Origin: JAPOXR01 sp963662395
GTDB taxonomy: Bacteria; Pseudomonadota; Alphaproteobacteria; Rhodobacterales; Rhodobacteraceae
Assembly: GCA_963662395.1 (NCBI GenBank)
Contig: OY759511.1
Coordinates: 2,170,001 to 2,234,000 of the forward strand
DNA length: 64,000 nucleotides
Reading direction: 5' to 3'
In this document: piece after piece, positions 45,996-53,868 of the stretch
Layout: every line of letters starts with the position of its first letter
Position numbering within the stretch: position 1 is the first letter of the stretch
Notes under the pieces: model-generated
Told to the model about the DNA's origin: nothing
What the model saw: only the letters and a program-made list of their open reading frames with translations
Databases searched by the model: none
Translations under genes and position numbers: made by a program

Positions 45996-47222
45996 ATGAC
46001 CATTGATGCCGATGTGGCAATTTCCGGCGGCGGGGTCGTTGGCACCACGCTTGCCCTGGCGCTCGCCGGCGGCGGGTTGTCGGTGCTGCTCCTTGACAAA
46101 TCGACGGTTCGTGATCGCCGTTCGGACGAGTTCGACGGGCGCGCTTATGCGCTGTCCCTGTCATCATGCCGCATCCTCGGCAGCCTTGGACTGTCCGCCC
46201 TGCTGAAGGAGTCCGGACAGGAGTTCCGGTCCGTCTGCATTACCGATGGCCGGGCTGGCGAAGGTGCGAGCCCGTCGGTGTTGCGGTTTGATGCCGGCGA
46301 TTTGCAGGACGGACCCATGGCAACCATGATCGAGGACCGGTTCCTGCGCCGAGCCTTGCTTGACCTCGTCGCAGCAATGCCGTCGATCTGCCACAGATCA
46401 CCGGCCGAGATGTCGAGTTTCCGGACCGGACCATCCGACGTACAGCTGAGACTGGAGTCCGGAGAGAATTTCACCGCCAGCATGATTGCCGGATGCGACG
46501 GCAGAAACGGCCCGGTTGCCAGGGATTTTGCGACATCCCGGGTGACCAGGGACTACCGGCAGTCGGCGCTGGTCTGTGCGGTGGAACACGACCTGCCGCA
46601 TGCCGGCTGTGCCTGCCAGTTCTTCATGCCGACCGGCCCGCTGGCAATCCTGCCATTGCCGCAGAACCGGTCGTCAATCGTCTGGACCGATACCACGGAC
46701 AATGCCGACAGGATGATGGCACTCTCCGACGAGGATTTCATGCAGGAACTGCGATTGCGTTTCGGCGACTTTCTCGGCCGGTTGAAGCTGGCTTCAAGGC
46801 GCTATTGCTGGCCATTGTCACTGTCACTGGCAGAGACGACCGCGGCAGAGCGTTCGGTCCTGGTTGGTGATGCCGCTCTCGGCCTGCATCCGCTTGCCGG
46901 CCAGGGTCTCAATCTGGGCCTGCGCGACGTCGCTTCTCTTGCCGAGACCCTGATTCATGCCTGCCGCAGGGGTGAGGATATCGGGGAGGCTGGCGTCTTG
47001 CGCCGGTACCAGGACTGGCGTCGGCTTGATCTGAACTCGTTTGCCTTCGCAACCGATTTCCTGAACTGGATCTTTTCCAATGACAGCGAGCCTCTCAGGC
47101 AACTCCGCCGCGCCGGCATGCAGTTCGTCAACAGCACTCCGATGCTGCGTCGGTCCCTCGTCCGGCATGCGGCCGGAATTGCCGGCGATATCCCGACGCT
47201 TGCGAACGGCCGGGCCATCTGA
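45996..47222 (+). CDS. UbiH/UbiF/COQ6-type FAD monooxygenase
   Basis: This flavoprotein hydroxylase of 408 residues belongs to the ubiquinone-biosynthesis group (UbiH, UbiF, UbiI, COQ6). It has the FAD-binding ADVAISGGGVVGTTLALALA near the N-terminus, the central DG motif AGCDGRNGPVAR, and the C-terminal GDAALGLHPLAGQGLNLGL segment containing the GD motif. The position of hydroxylation cannot be assigned. The start is the ATG at 45996 preceded by GGGAG; an in-frame GTG lies six bases upstream. It is convergent with the Trm112 gene. Confidence 0.92.
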   Translation: MTIDADVAISGGGVVGTTLALALAGGGLSVLLLDKSTVRDRRSDEFDGRAYALSLSSCRILGSLGLSALLKESGQEFRSVCITDGRAGEGASPSVLRFDAGDLQDGPMATMIEDRFLRRALLDLVAAMPSICHRSPAEMSSFRTGPSDVQLRLESGENFTASMIAGCDGRNGPVARDFATSRVTRDYRQSALVCAVEHDLPHAGCACQFFMPTGPLAILPLPQNRSSIVWTDTTDNADRMMALSDEDFMQELRLRFGDFLGRLKLASRRYCWPLSLSLAETTAAERSVLVGDAALGLHPLAGQGLNLGLRDVASLAETLIHACRRGEDIGEAGVLRRYQDWRRLDLNSFAFATDFLNWIFSNDSEPLRQLRRAGMQFVNSTPMLRRSLVRHAAGIAGDIPTLANGRAI

Positions 47223-47280
47223 CCGGCAGGTCACTCATCGGGGGCCGGGTCCGGCAGGAGCATGGCGTGACTCGGGCAAT

Positions 47281-47463
47281 TCACTCGAGTTCCCTGGCCT
47301 GGTCGGCAAGCATGATCGGAATTCCGTCACGTATCGGAAATGCCAGGCGGGCGGCATTCGAGACCAGTTCGCTCCTTTCCCGGTCGTAGGAGAGCGGTGC
47401 ATGCGTGACCGGACATACCAGCGCCTCAAGCATTTTCCGGTCAATATCCCGCGGATTGGTCAT
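47281..47463 (-). CDS. Trm112 family protein
   Basis: This 60-residue protein belongs to the Trm112 (YcaR/UPF0434) family. The characteristic sequence is LEALVCPVTHAPLSYDRERS followed by ELVSNAARLAFPIRDGIPIM with the LADQAREL end. Bacterial members are small proteins that in other lineages activate methyltransferases. One of the usual CPxCxxxL positions is retained as CPVTHAPL, lacking the second cysteine. The start overlaps the stop of the LON-N gene by four bases (ATGA), so it is cotranscribed with it. Confidence 0.9.
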   Translation of the reverse strand: MTNPRDIDRKMLEALVCPVTHAPLSYDRERSELVSNAARLAFPIRDGIPIMLADQARELE

Positions 47464-48125
47464 TGCCTGGTCATCCCCTTGCCGGCCGATACCTCCAGGC
47501 TGAGCACCAGTTCCAGGGCTTTCCTTCTTTCGGCCAGGGTCGGCAGTTCGAGCAATGCCTGCTTGTCCTCTGCCGAGAGAGGCGCAAGCATGGCAACGGT
47601 TCCCACGAGTTCATCCTCGTCCCGGCCAATCGCTGCCCTGGAGCCCAAACGGAGTCCCCTGGAGCGGGAATAGGCTTCAACCAGCCTGGCAAACCTGTCC
47701 GCCGAAAATCCGGGGTCGCCGAAAATGTTGCCGAGATCGCATTCGAACTCGCTCCATTTTGGCGACACCTTCAGATAGGGGGAGAATCCTTCGATCAAGG
47801 TGCCAACCCGAAACCTCGACACGCCGGTGATCATGATGTTGTAGCGACCGCCGGCGACCTTCTGGACCTCCGTGACCTGTCCGGCACTTCCGACTTCGTA
47901 GAGTTGCGGTGTCCGGCGACGAGCCGGCCCTTCGCCCGGCTGCGCGCTGGGCTGAATCAGTCCGAGCATCCGGTGATCGGTCAACAGCAGATCGTCGACC
48001 ATGGATATGTATCTGGGCTCAAAGATATGCAGCGGCAGCTGGCAGCGTGGAAACAGGATCAGGCCGGTGTGAGGAAATAGCGGGATTGTCTCCGGCAGGC
48101 TGGACAGTGAGAATTGTGAGAACAT
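47460..48125 (-). CDS. LON N-terminal substrate-binding domain protein
   Basis: The 221-residue protein consists of only the Lon substrate-binding (PUA-like) domain without ATPase or protease parts. It begins IPLFPHTGLILFPRCQLPLH with IFEPRYISMVDDLL, and includes GSAGQVTEVQKVAGGRYNIM. The stand-alone family is widespread in Alphaproteobacteria and its role is not settled. It sits between the CnoX-like gene (33 bases upstream) and the Trm112 gene (overlapping downstream), an arrangement common in this class. Confidence 0.9.
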   Translation of the reverse strand: MFSQFSLSSLPETIPLFPHTGLILFPRCQLPLHIFEPRYISMVDDLLLTDHRMLGLIQPSAQPGEGPARRRTPQLYEVGSAGQVTEVQKVAGGRYNIMITGVSRFRVGTLIEGFSPYLKVSPKWSEFECDLGNIFGDPGFSADRFARLVEAYSRSRGLRLGSRAAIGRDEDELVGTVAMLAPLSAEDKQALLELPTLAERRKALELVLSLEVSAGKGMTRQ

Positions 48126-48158
48126 CCGCAGGAACTCCTGCCATGCGTACCCATATCA

Positions 48159-49055
48159 TCAGGAAAAGATCATTGAAGACAGTCTTCGGCGCCCGCGCAA
48201 CACGGCCGGGTGATTTGGTTTCTGGGAATCGAATATCTTGAACAGCTGCTCTCGTGCCGCGCCGTCCTGCCATTCCCGGTCACGGCGAAACAGCTCCAGC
48301 AACTCGTCGATTGCGCCGTCGATATCGTCGCCGGCAAACATCGCCACCGCCAGGTCCAGCCGCGCCTGGTGATCATTTTCGTCGACCCGAAGCCGCTGCC
48401 TGAGATCATTGACCGGACCTGCACTGGCAGCCTGCGCCGCCAGTTCGATCGCGGCCACGACCGCGGAAATTTCCTTGCTGCCGGCAATGCTCTCGGGAGC
48501 GGAGTTGAGCAGGCCTTCCGCCTTTGCCGTATCGCCCAGCGCCAGATAGGCCCGGATCATGCCGGCATAGCAGGCAGCGTTTTCCGGGTCTTCAGCCAGA
48601 ACTGCCGAGAAATGCTGGGCCGCCTCTACCGCGGCCCCGCGGGCCAGCAGCTCTTCTGCCTGACTTATGATTTCCTCGATTTCACCGTTGCCGCTGTCGG
48701 CAGCAAGCTTCCGGATGAAGGCTGTCAGCTCGGAGCCGGTCTTTGCCCCGGCAAAGCCATCAACCGGCCTGCCATCCTGAAAGGCATACACCGCCGGAAT
48801 TGACTGGATCCGCATCTGGGCCGCCAGCTGCCGATTGGCTTCCGTGTCGATCTTGACCAACCTGACCTTGCCGCCAGCCGCGCGCACGGCGCGCTCCAGC
48901 TCCGGTCCGAATGTCTTGCAGGGCCCGCACCAGGCGGCGCTGAAATAGGCAATGACCGGTTGCGCACGGCTGGCCTCGAGAACGTCCTCGACAAATGTTG
49001 CCTCGGAACCCTCCTTGATCAGACCGTCATTGTTCTTCTTGCCAATATCCAGCAT
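48159..49055 (-). CDS. CnoX/YbbN-like thioredoxin with TPR region
   Basis: The 298-residue protein joins an N-terminal thioredoxin domain (about 1-115) to a C-terminal TPR region. The redox site is intact as FSAAWCGPCKTFGPELE, followed by VKIDTEANRQLAAQMRIQSI and the cis-Pro in SIPAVYAF. The second half has tandem helices (AQHFSAVLAEDPENAACYAG, ARLDLAVAMFAGDDIDGAID). CnoX (YbbN) protects substrates from over-oxidation and hands them to GroEL. Unlike E. coli YbbN, this one keeps both active-site cysteines (WCGPC). It is the first gene of the CnoX-LON-N-Trm112 unit. Confidence 0.92.
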   Translation of the reverse strand: MLDIGKKNNDGLIKEGSEATFVEDVLEASRAQPVIAYFSAAWCGPCKTFGPELERAVRAAGGKVRLVKIDTEANRQLAAQMRIQSIPAVYAFQDGRPVDGFAGAKTGSELTAFIRKLAADSGNGEIEEIISQAEELLARGAAVEAAQHFSAVLAEDPENAACYAGMIRAYLALGDTAKAEGLLNSAPESIAGSKEISAVVAAIELAAQAASAGPVNDLRQRLRVDENDHQARLDLAVAMFAGDDIDGAIDELLELFRRDREWQDGAAREQLFKIFDSQKPNHPAVLRGRRRLSSMIFS

Positions 49056-49778
49056 GCCAATTCAACCATTCTTCCTGCACTCAGATATGGTATTTCGACA
49101 CCGGAATCCAACCCGCCACGTCAGCGTGGATGGAAATTCCCCGCCGAAACATCGAAGGGCCAATACGGGGAGCCTCGCTACGGCTCAGGTCTCCATGCCC
49201 TTCGGCCCCCAACCCGGCTCGGACACCACTCCACCAATCCATCTGGCCTGCGAACCAGACTATCGATCCGGTCCCAAAGGCGGGTGGTGGCTCAGGGGCG
49301 TATCACCTCCGACAATGCCATCTGGCCCGGACAAGCCCGGCAGGGCCTGCAGCAGGCAGTTCAGGCCAATCTGACATCGTGTCGTTGTCGTCGACACTCA
49401 AGGCTGCGTCCTCTCATCGAGGCGCCTGTACCGACGATATCGTAGCAGGGAGGACTGACCGATGATTGCCAAGATGCGGATCAAGGCCTCTTGTCCCTCG
49501 GCATCACCGAGGCGCAGATCCTCACCGATGGCGAACCGTGCCGGCTTCCGGAGTTTGCCATTGATGGCGATGTTCTGGGCATGAAGGCAGGTACGATCAA
49601 GCACGTCCAGGATCGGGCCAAGCCGTCCTCGCAGGTTTGGCACATGTCCCGTAGCGTTCGGAAAGGGAATTATATGTCAGGCTACCCAAGGCGATTTCAG
49701 GTCGCCGCTCCTGATTCTTCGCGGGCGTCCTGATCCTTGGCCCGCTCGCGCTCCGCTTCAAACCCGGCGACCCTGGGA
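49056..49778. other. intergenic, unresolved
   Basis: About 720 bases without a gene that I can support. A minus-strand frame (49398-49643) gives a plausible-looking but unrecognised peptide (LGPILDVLDRTCLHAQNIAI, then GEDLRLGDAEGQEALIRI), which may be a remnant of a transposase or other gene. It should contain the promoter of the CnoX unit. Confidence 0.35.
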
Positions 49779-50231
49779 TCATGCAGCCATATTCTCGTGC
49801 CACTCGTTATCGTCGCAGTACGAAAATTCGACAGGCTGATTGATCCGATCCTCAAGATTTGCGATTCGTTCCAGCGATCCGGACACATCCGAATTGCCAA
49901 ACTCCTTCTCCATGTAAAGCAGACGTAGGGTCCGTTCGGCAGACGGATTTCCAATGTCCCTGTTTTCTCTGTCTCTCTCCCAACGAATGACTGTTCTCTC
50001 GGTGACGCCTAGAAGAGTTGAAAGCGTCACCTGCGACAATTCCAGTTCATGACGGAGAAAACGGATTTCACCGCCAGAAAGCTGTTTTCTGGTTGAAACC
50101 AGCCAACGTCCGATCGCACGATGCAGCCCCTCTATGTCATGTATTCTCAGGCGTCCGGCGTTCATCTCGAAGCCGTTCGCAAGGTAGATGTCATTCAGTC
50201 CGCTTTCGGTGTAATGGTATGCCTCAGTCAT
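49779..50231 (-). CDS. XRE-family HTH antitoxin-like protein
   Basis: This 150-residue protein has an N-terminal segment typical of MqsA-like/YgiT-type C-terminal regulators (YHYTESGLNDIYLANGFEMN) and a helix-turn-helix region from about residue 55 (GGEIRFLRHELELSQVTLST then LLGVTERTVIRWERD). The C-terminal tail is acidic and aromatic. It follows a DUF4258 gene by 12 bases, and that pairing suggests a toxin-antitoxin module in which this protein neutralises the toxin and represses the promoter. It lacks the N-terminal zinc domain of classical MqsA. Confidence 0.78.
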   Translation of the reverse strand: MTEAYHYTESGLNDIYLANGFEMNAGRLRIHDIEGLHRAIGRWLVSTRKQLSGGEIRFLRHELELSQVTLSTLLGVTERTVIRWERDRENRDIGNPSAERTLRLLYMEKEFGNSDVSGSLERIANLEDRINQPVEFSYCDDNEWHENMAA

Positions 50232-50243
50232 CGTATCTCCCTT

Positions 50244-50558
50244 TCAGATGACGGTAACAACCGTGCATTTCCTGACATTCGGTGCCAGAACCACCTGTAT
50301 TTTCCTTCCGGCCACGTAGCGCCTCATCTATATCCTGATGTCGCCATGAATGTCCTTCTTGGGTCCGTCGGTGATTTCTCCCTTTCGCAAAGTCGAGAGA
50401 ACCTGCCGCATGGTGATGTCCCTTTCCCGCAGCCGATCACGGAAGTGCGGTTGCTCGAAGTCAATCTTGTTCCCGTCAAGACAAATTCGGATGTGATTGG
50501 CACAACGGATGGCATCGTGGAGCGGATTTTCAAAGGGGGCTACGTTGCCCAAGAACAT
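50244..50558 (-). pseudogene. DUF4258 toxin-like gene interrupted by an amber codon
   Basis: The frame starts at 50558 and reads HFRDRLRERDITMRQVLSTL followed by GPKKDIHGDIRI, the DUF4258 pattern. It then meets TAG (50328-50330) where relatives continue. Read-through gives MRRYVAGRKIQVVLAPNVRK then CTVVTVI, matching the C-terminal half of the domain, and ends at a TGA 12 bases before the antitoxin ATG. The single in-frame TAG (from CAG or a similar codon) is the only defect seen. The toxin is therefore probably dead, unless a suppressor tRNA reads TAG. DUF4258 proteins are RelE/BrnT-like putative RNases. Confidence 0.72.
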
Positions 50559-50642
50559 GACATAATGTCAGGTTTATACCTTGTCAATAGCACGAATCCG
50601 CTTGACCTCCAGGGCAGGATTGTCGGCGAATTCCACCTGTCG

Positions 50643-51431
50643 CTACTCCCGGAAGGTCGAAAAGACCGGCACATGATCGGATGGGCGCGGCCATCCCCGG
50701 ACATCACGCCTGATCCTTGATGCGTGCGAGTCTTCAACCAGGTCGGGACTTGCCCAGATGTGATCCAGGCGCCGGCCACGATCCGAAGCTGCCCAGTCGC
50801 GTGCCCGGTATGACCACCAGGAATAGAGTTTGCCTTCCGGAATGTCCGAGCGGACCACATCGGTCCAGCTTCCGGCCTGCAGGACAGAATCCAGGAGATC
50901 GACCTCCACCGGGGTATGGCTGACAACACCGAGAAGTTGACGGTGGGACCAGACATCATCCTGCAGGGGTGCAATATTGAAGTCGCCGACCACGACCGTC
51001 CGGCGCGGACTCTCCTGGCGCGACCACTCACGCATGCCAGCTACAAAATCCAGCTTGTCGGCAAATTTCGGGTTGGCATCGCGGTCCGGCTCGTCTCCTC
51101 CGGCCGGTACATAGAAGTTCTCGATGACAATGCCGTTTGGCAGCCTTGCCGCCACATGCCGCGCCTCACCGCGACCGAGAAAATCGCGGCAGCCGAGATC
51201 CTCCAACGGCAATTTCGAGATTATGGCGACACCGTTGTATCCCTTCTGGCCCCGCAACACGCAATGCCGGTAGCCGAGACGGGCAAATCCCTCGGTCACC
51301 ACGAGTTCGGTCGGAGATTTCAACTCCTGGAGACACAATACATCCGGCTGCTCTTCCTCGAGCAACCGGCAAACCAGGCCTTCGCGCAGGCGCACGGAGT
51401 TGATGTTCCAAGTCCCGATCGTTACCGGCAT
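50643..51431 (-). CDS. xthA: exodeoxyribonuclease III
   Basis: This 262-residue exonuclease III-type AP endonuclease removes 3-prime blocking groups and cleaves at abasic sites in base excision repair. Visible motifs are IGTWNINSVRLR (first metal ligand N7), LCLQELKSPTEL (E), VIENFYVPAGGDEPDRDANP, VVVGDFNIAPLQDDVW (DxN), YSWWSYRARDWAASDRGRRL and LDHIWASPDL, with the catalytic His in PSDHVPVFS. It lies downstream of two response-regulator genes on the same strand. Confidence 0.95.
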   Translation of the reverse strand: MPVTIGTWNINSVRLREGLVCRLLEEEQPDVLCLQELKSPTELVVTEGFARLGYRHCVLRGQKGYNGVAIISKLPLEDLGCRDFLGRGEARHVAARLPNGIVIENFYVPAGGDEPDRDANPKFADKLDFVAGMREWSRQESPRRTVVVGDFNIAPLQDDVWSHRQLLGVVSHTPVEVDLLDSVLQAGSWTDVVRSDIPEGKLYSWWSYRARDWAASDRGRRLDHIWASPDLVEDSHASRIRRDVRGWPRPSDHVPVFSTFRE

Positions 51432-51504
51432 GTCACGCGACGGCCTCCGGATGTATCACTGATTCAACCCCTGTCGCGCGGCCGGACCGGCATCGGAACA
51501 TTGG

Positions 51505-52209
51505 CTACTCGGCAAGCCGGTACCCCATGCGGGGTCTGTTGACAATGATGTCCTGGCTGAATCCGCGCTCCCGCAGCTTGGCCCGGACCCGGTGAACATG
51601 CGTTGACACGGTGTGTGTGATGGTATTGGGCGCGTATCCCCAGACCTCGCGCAACAGTTCCTCGTCGGTCGCATACCTGCCGCGTCGGCCATGCAGGTAT
51701 TGCAACAGCCTGGTCTGCATGTCGGTCAGCTTGACCCTGGCGATTTCGGACTCGCCGTCAGGACAGCCCGACAGCATCCTTTCCCGGGGATCAAGGGTGA
51801 GGCCGCCAATCTGGATGATATTGTCCCTGAACACCCGGTGCGAGGCCAGGATGGATTTGATCTGGCTCAGCAGGGTCCGCATCACGATCGGTTTTTCAAG
51901 ATAGCTGACTGCACCGGACTCCAGCCCCTCCACCCGGCTGTCCTCGTCCCTGAAGCGGGTCAGCATCACGATCGAGCAGCGTTGCCTCCTGCTGACAATC
52001 TCCCTTGCCACGGCAAACCCGTCGACATCTCCGGGAAGGTCAAGGTCGAGAATGACCAGCTCCGGCTGAAAGCCATCGGTGAAGGCGAGTGCCTCCATGC
52101 CGCTGCCGGCAGCCTCAACCTCGTAACTGCCTGTCTCCGCCAGCAATCTGACCAGTTCCTGCTGCTGCAGGTGGTCATCCTCCACTACCAGGATTCGACT
52201 CTTCGACAT
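51505..52209 (-). CDS. OmpR-type response regulator
   Basis: This 234-residue two-component regulator has an N-terminal receiver (about 1-120) with the phosphorylated Asp at D55 in ELVILDLDLPGDVDGFAVAR and an acidic pair in VVEDDHLQQ. The switch lysine is in VSYLEKPIV. The C-terminal OmpR/PhoB winged-helix domain ends with THTVSTHVHRVRAKL and VNRPRMGYRL. The first ATG in the frame is at 52236; I prefer 52209 (SKSRILVVEDD) from the family N-terminus. No histidine kinase gene is adjacent, so its input is unknown. It lies 73 bases upstream of xthA. Confidence 0.92.
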   Translation of the reverse strand: MSKSRILVVEDDHLQQQELVRLLAETGSYEVEAAGSGMEALAFTDGFQPELVILDLDLPGDVDGFAVAREIVSRRQRCSIVMLTRFRDEDSRVEGLESGAVSYLEKPIVMRTLLSQIKSILASHRVFRDNIIQIGGLTLDPRERMLSGCPDGESEIARVKLTDMQTRLLQYLHGRRGRYATDEELLREVWGYAPNTITHTVSTHVHRVRAKLRERGFSQDIIVNRPRMGYRLAE

Positions 52210-52385
52210 CGGGTGCACCTGTTCCTGCCCGGACATTTACGGGAATTCGGGGCAGGTCGCCAGTTTTGCAAGGCACCGGTGCCGGAGCCGCGGCAAGGCA
52301 GAACGTTCAGCCGGCAGGCCCGGCAGACTCCCTTCGATCAATTGAAGGTCATTCTCCCGGGCGTCCTGCAGGGTCGACGGGCGGT

Positions 52386-53150
52386 TCACGCATATCCGGC
52401 AATGCCGTGACCGGCGAGCCGGTAGCCACCATCGGAATTCAGCACGTATTCCGGCTGCCGGGGGTTGGGCTCGAGCTTTTCCCGGACCCTGTAGATATGC
52501 GTCTCCAGGGTATGGGTATTTGCAGCCGGATGATATCCCCAGACCTCATCGAGAAGCCTCTCCTTGGTGATGACCTTGCCTCTTGCCTGGTAGAGGGCCA
52601 GGACGATTGCGCTTTCCTTTTGCGTGAGGCTCTGCGGGCGCGCCATTCCGGTCCGAAAGACACATTGCCGGTCCCGGAAGAAGGCGAATGGCCCGAAGCG
52701 CAGGACGGCATTGCCGGCCTCTTCCGCCGACCTCAGCTGCACGTCGATCCTGGCCCTGAGTTCCCGGCGCGAATACGGCTTGGCCACGAAATCATCGGCC
52801 CCGGTGGTCAGCCCGTCTGCCCGGTCGTTACCGTCAGCACGCTCACCGGACAACATGATGATCCGGCCGGAAAACTCCTGCTGCCGAAGGCGGTTGCAGA
52901 CAGCGAAACCGTCCAGGCCATCAGGGGCAAGACAGACATCCAGGATCATGAGATCGACGAGCTCGGATTCGGCGATCTGCAGCGCCTCCTCCCCACTTGC
53001 AGCTTCCAGTATCCTGGCGATCGAAAAATTGTCGGTCTCCGGTGGGTCAAAGACGCTGGACACCATCGATTGCCGCTGGAGGTTGTCATCCTCGACCACC
53101 AGGATGTTCTTTTGCGGTTTCCAGGTCGCTGGACACTTCTCCCATCTCAT
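52386..53150 (-). CDS. OmpR-type response regulator
   Basis: This 254-residue regulator has a receiver domain (KNILVVEDDNLQRQSMVSS) with the phosphorylation site at D71 (LMILDVCLAPDGLDGFAV) and KPYSRRELRARI. A C-terminal winged helix follows (LTQKESAIVLALYQARGKVI then THTLETHIYRVREKL with YVLNSDGGYRLAG). It precedes a second response regulator by about 175 bases, and neither has a kinase partner in the window. The pair is similar in layout (receiver, OmpR output, GYRL ending) and may be the products of an old duplication. Regulons are unknown. Confidence 0.92.
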   Translation of the reverse strand: MRWEKCPATWKPQKNILVVEDDNLQRQSMVSSVFDPPETDNFSIARILEAASGEEALQIAESELVDLMILDVCLAPDGLDGFAVCNRLRQQEFSGRIIMLSGERADGNDRADGLTTGADDFVAKPYSRRELRARIDVQLRSAEEAGNAVLRFGPFAFFRDRQCVFRTGMARPQSLTQKESAIVLALYQARGKVITKERLLDEVWGYHPAANTHTLETHIYRVREKLEPNPRQPEYVLNSDGGYRLAGHGIAGYA

Positions 53151-53371
53151 GACTGTTCTCCCATCCGTTCACTGTCGTGTCAGGACATCCCGGAGGAGCC
53201 GGCCAGGTCAAGCATTCTTGCCGCCAAGTCACGCGGTGTTGACAATTCCTCGCCCGGAAGGCTTTCAGGGCGGGGAATTGTTGCAGCCAGCCAGGCTGGA
53301 ATGACCCGGCCGGCAGATACTGATTCCTTCTCCGAAGGCCGGGCCAGAGTCATCAATATTCCACTTCTGGC

Positions 53372-53400
53372 TTGATACCTGGAAGTGCAGTCAATAAATT
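53372..53400 (+). promoter_or_regulatory. candidate hspQ promoter
   Basis: TTGATA (53372-53377), a 17-base spacer and TAAATT (53395-53400) form a good sigma-70-like promoter about 33 bases upstream of the hspQ ATG. It does not look like a sigma-32 promoter. Confidence 0.5.
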
Positions 53401-53432
53401 TGAGAGGCAGGGAATTGCAGGCAACTGTACAA

Positions 53433-53768
53433 ATGTCCAAGATTGTGAAGACAGCAGCAAAATTCGATATCGGCCAGGTTGTCAGGCATCGCAGTTTTCC
53501 GTTCAGGGGAGTGGTTTTCGACATCGACCCCAAATTCGAAAACACCGAGGAGTGGTGGCTGGCAATTCCCGAGGAGATTCGCCCGCACAAGGATCAGCCA
53601 TTCTATCACCTGCTGGCCGAAAACGAGGAAGCCCATTACGTGGCATATGTTTCCGAACAGAACCTCGTCATCGACAATTCCGGCGAACCGGTGGATCATC
53701 CCGAGGTCGAATCCCTGTTTGGCCGACTCCAAAATGGCAGGTACGAACTCGGCATATTCATGAATTGA
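53433..53768 (+). CDS. hspQ: heat shock protein HspQ
   Basis: HspQ is a small heat-shock protein that in gammaproteobacteria acts as a Lon specificity enhancer and a hemimethylated-DNA-binding protein (its domain is also called YccV). The 111-residue protein shows the domain clearly: AKFDIGQVVRHRSFPFRGVV, FDIDPKFENTEEWW and DQPFYHLLAENEEAHYVAYV. The ATG at 53433 gives the expected N-terminus. It is a single-gene unit between the regulators and the gamma-glutamyltransferase. Confidence 0.93.
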   Translation: MSKIVKTAAKFDIGQVVRHRSFPFRGVVFDIDPKFENTEEWWLAIPEEIRPHKDQPFYHLLAENEEAHYVAYVSEQNLVIDNSGEPVDHPEVESLFGRLQNGRYELGIFMN

Positions 53769-53868
53769 TGCCGGGCACCGTCACCCGACCTGCCAGGCTG
53801 AATGCCTTCAGCTCCATTTCGCATGACCAATGACACCGGGGGCGCATCATGCGGAGTCGGAAGGGTCG

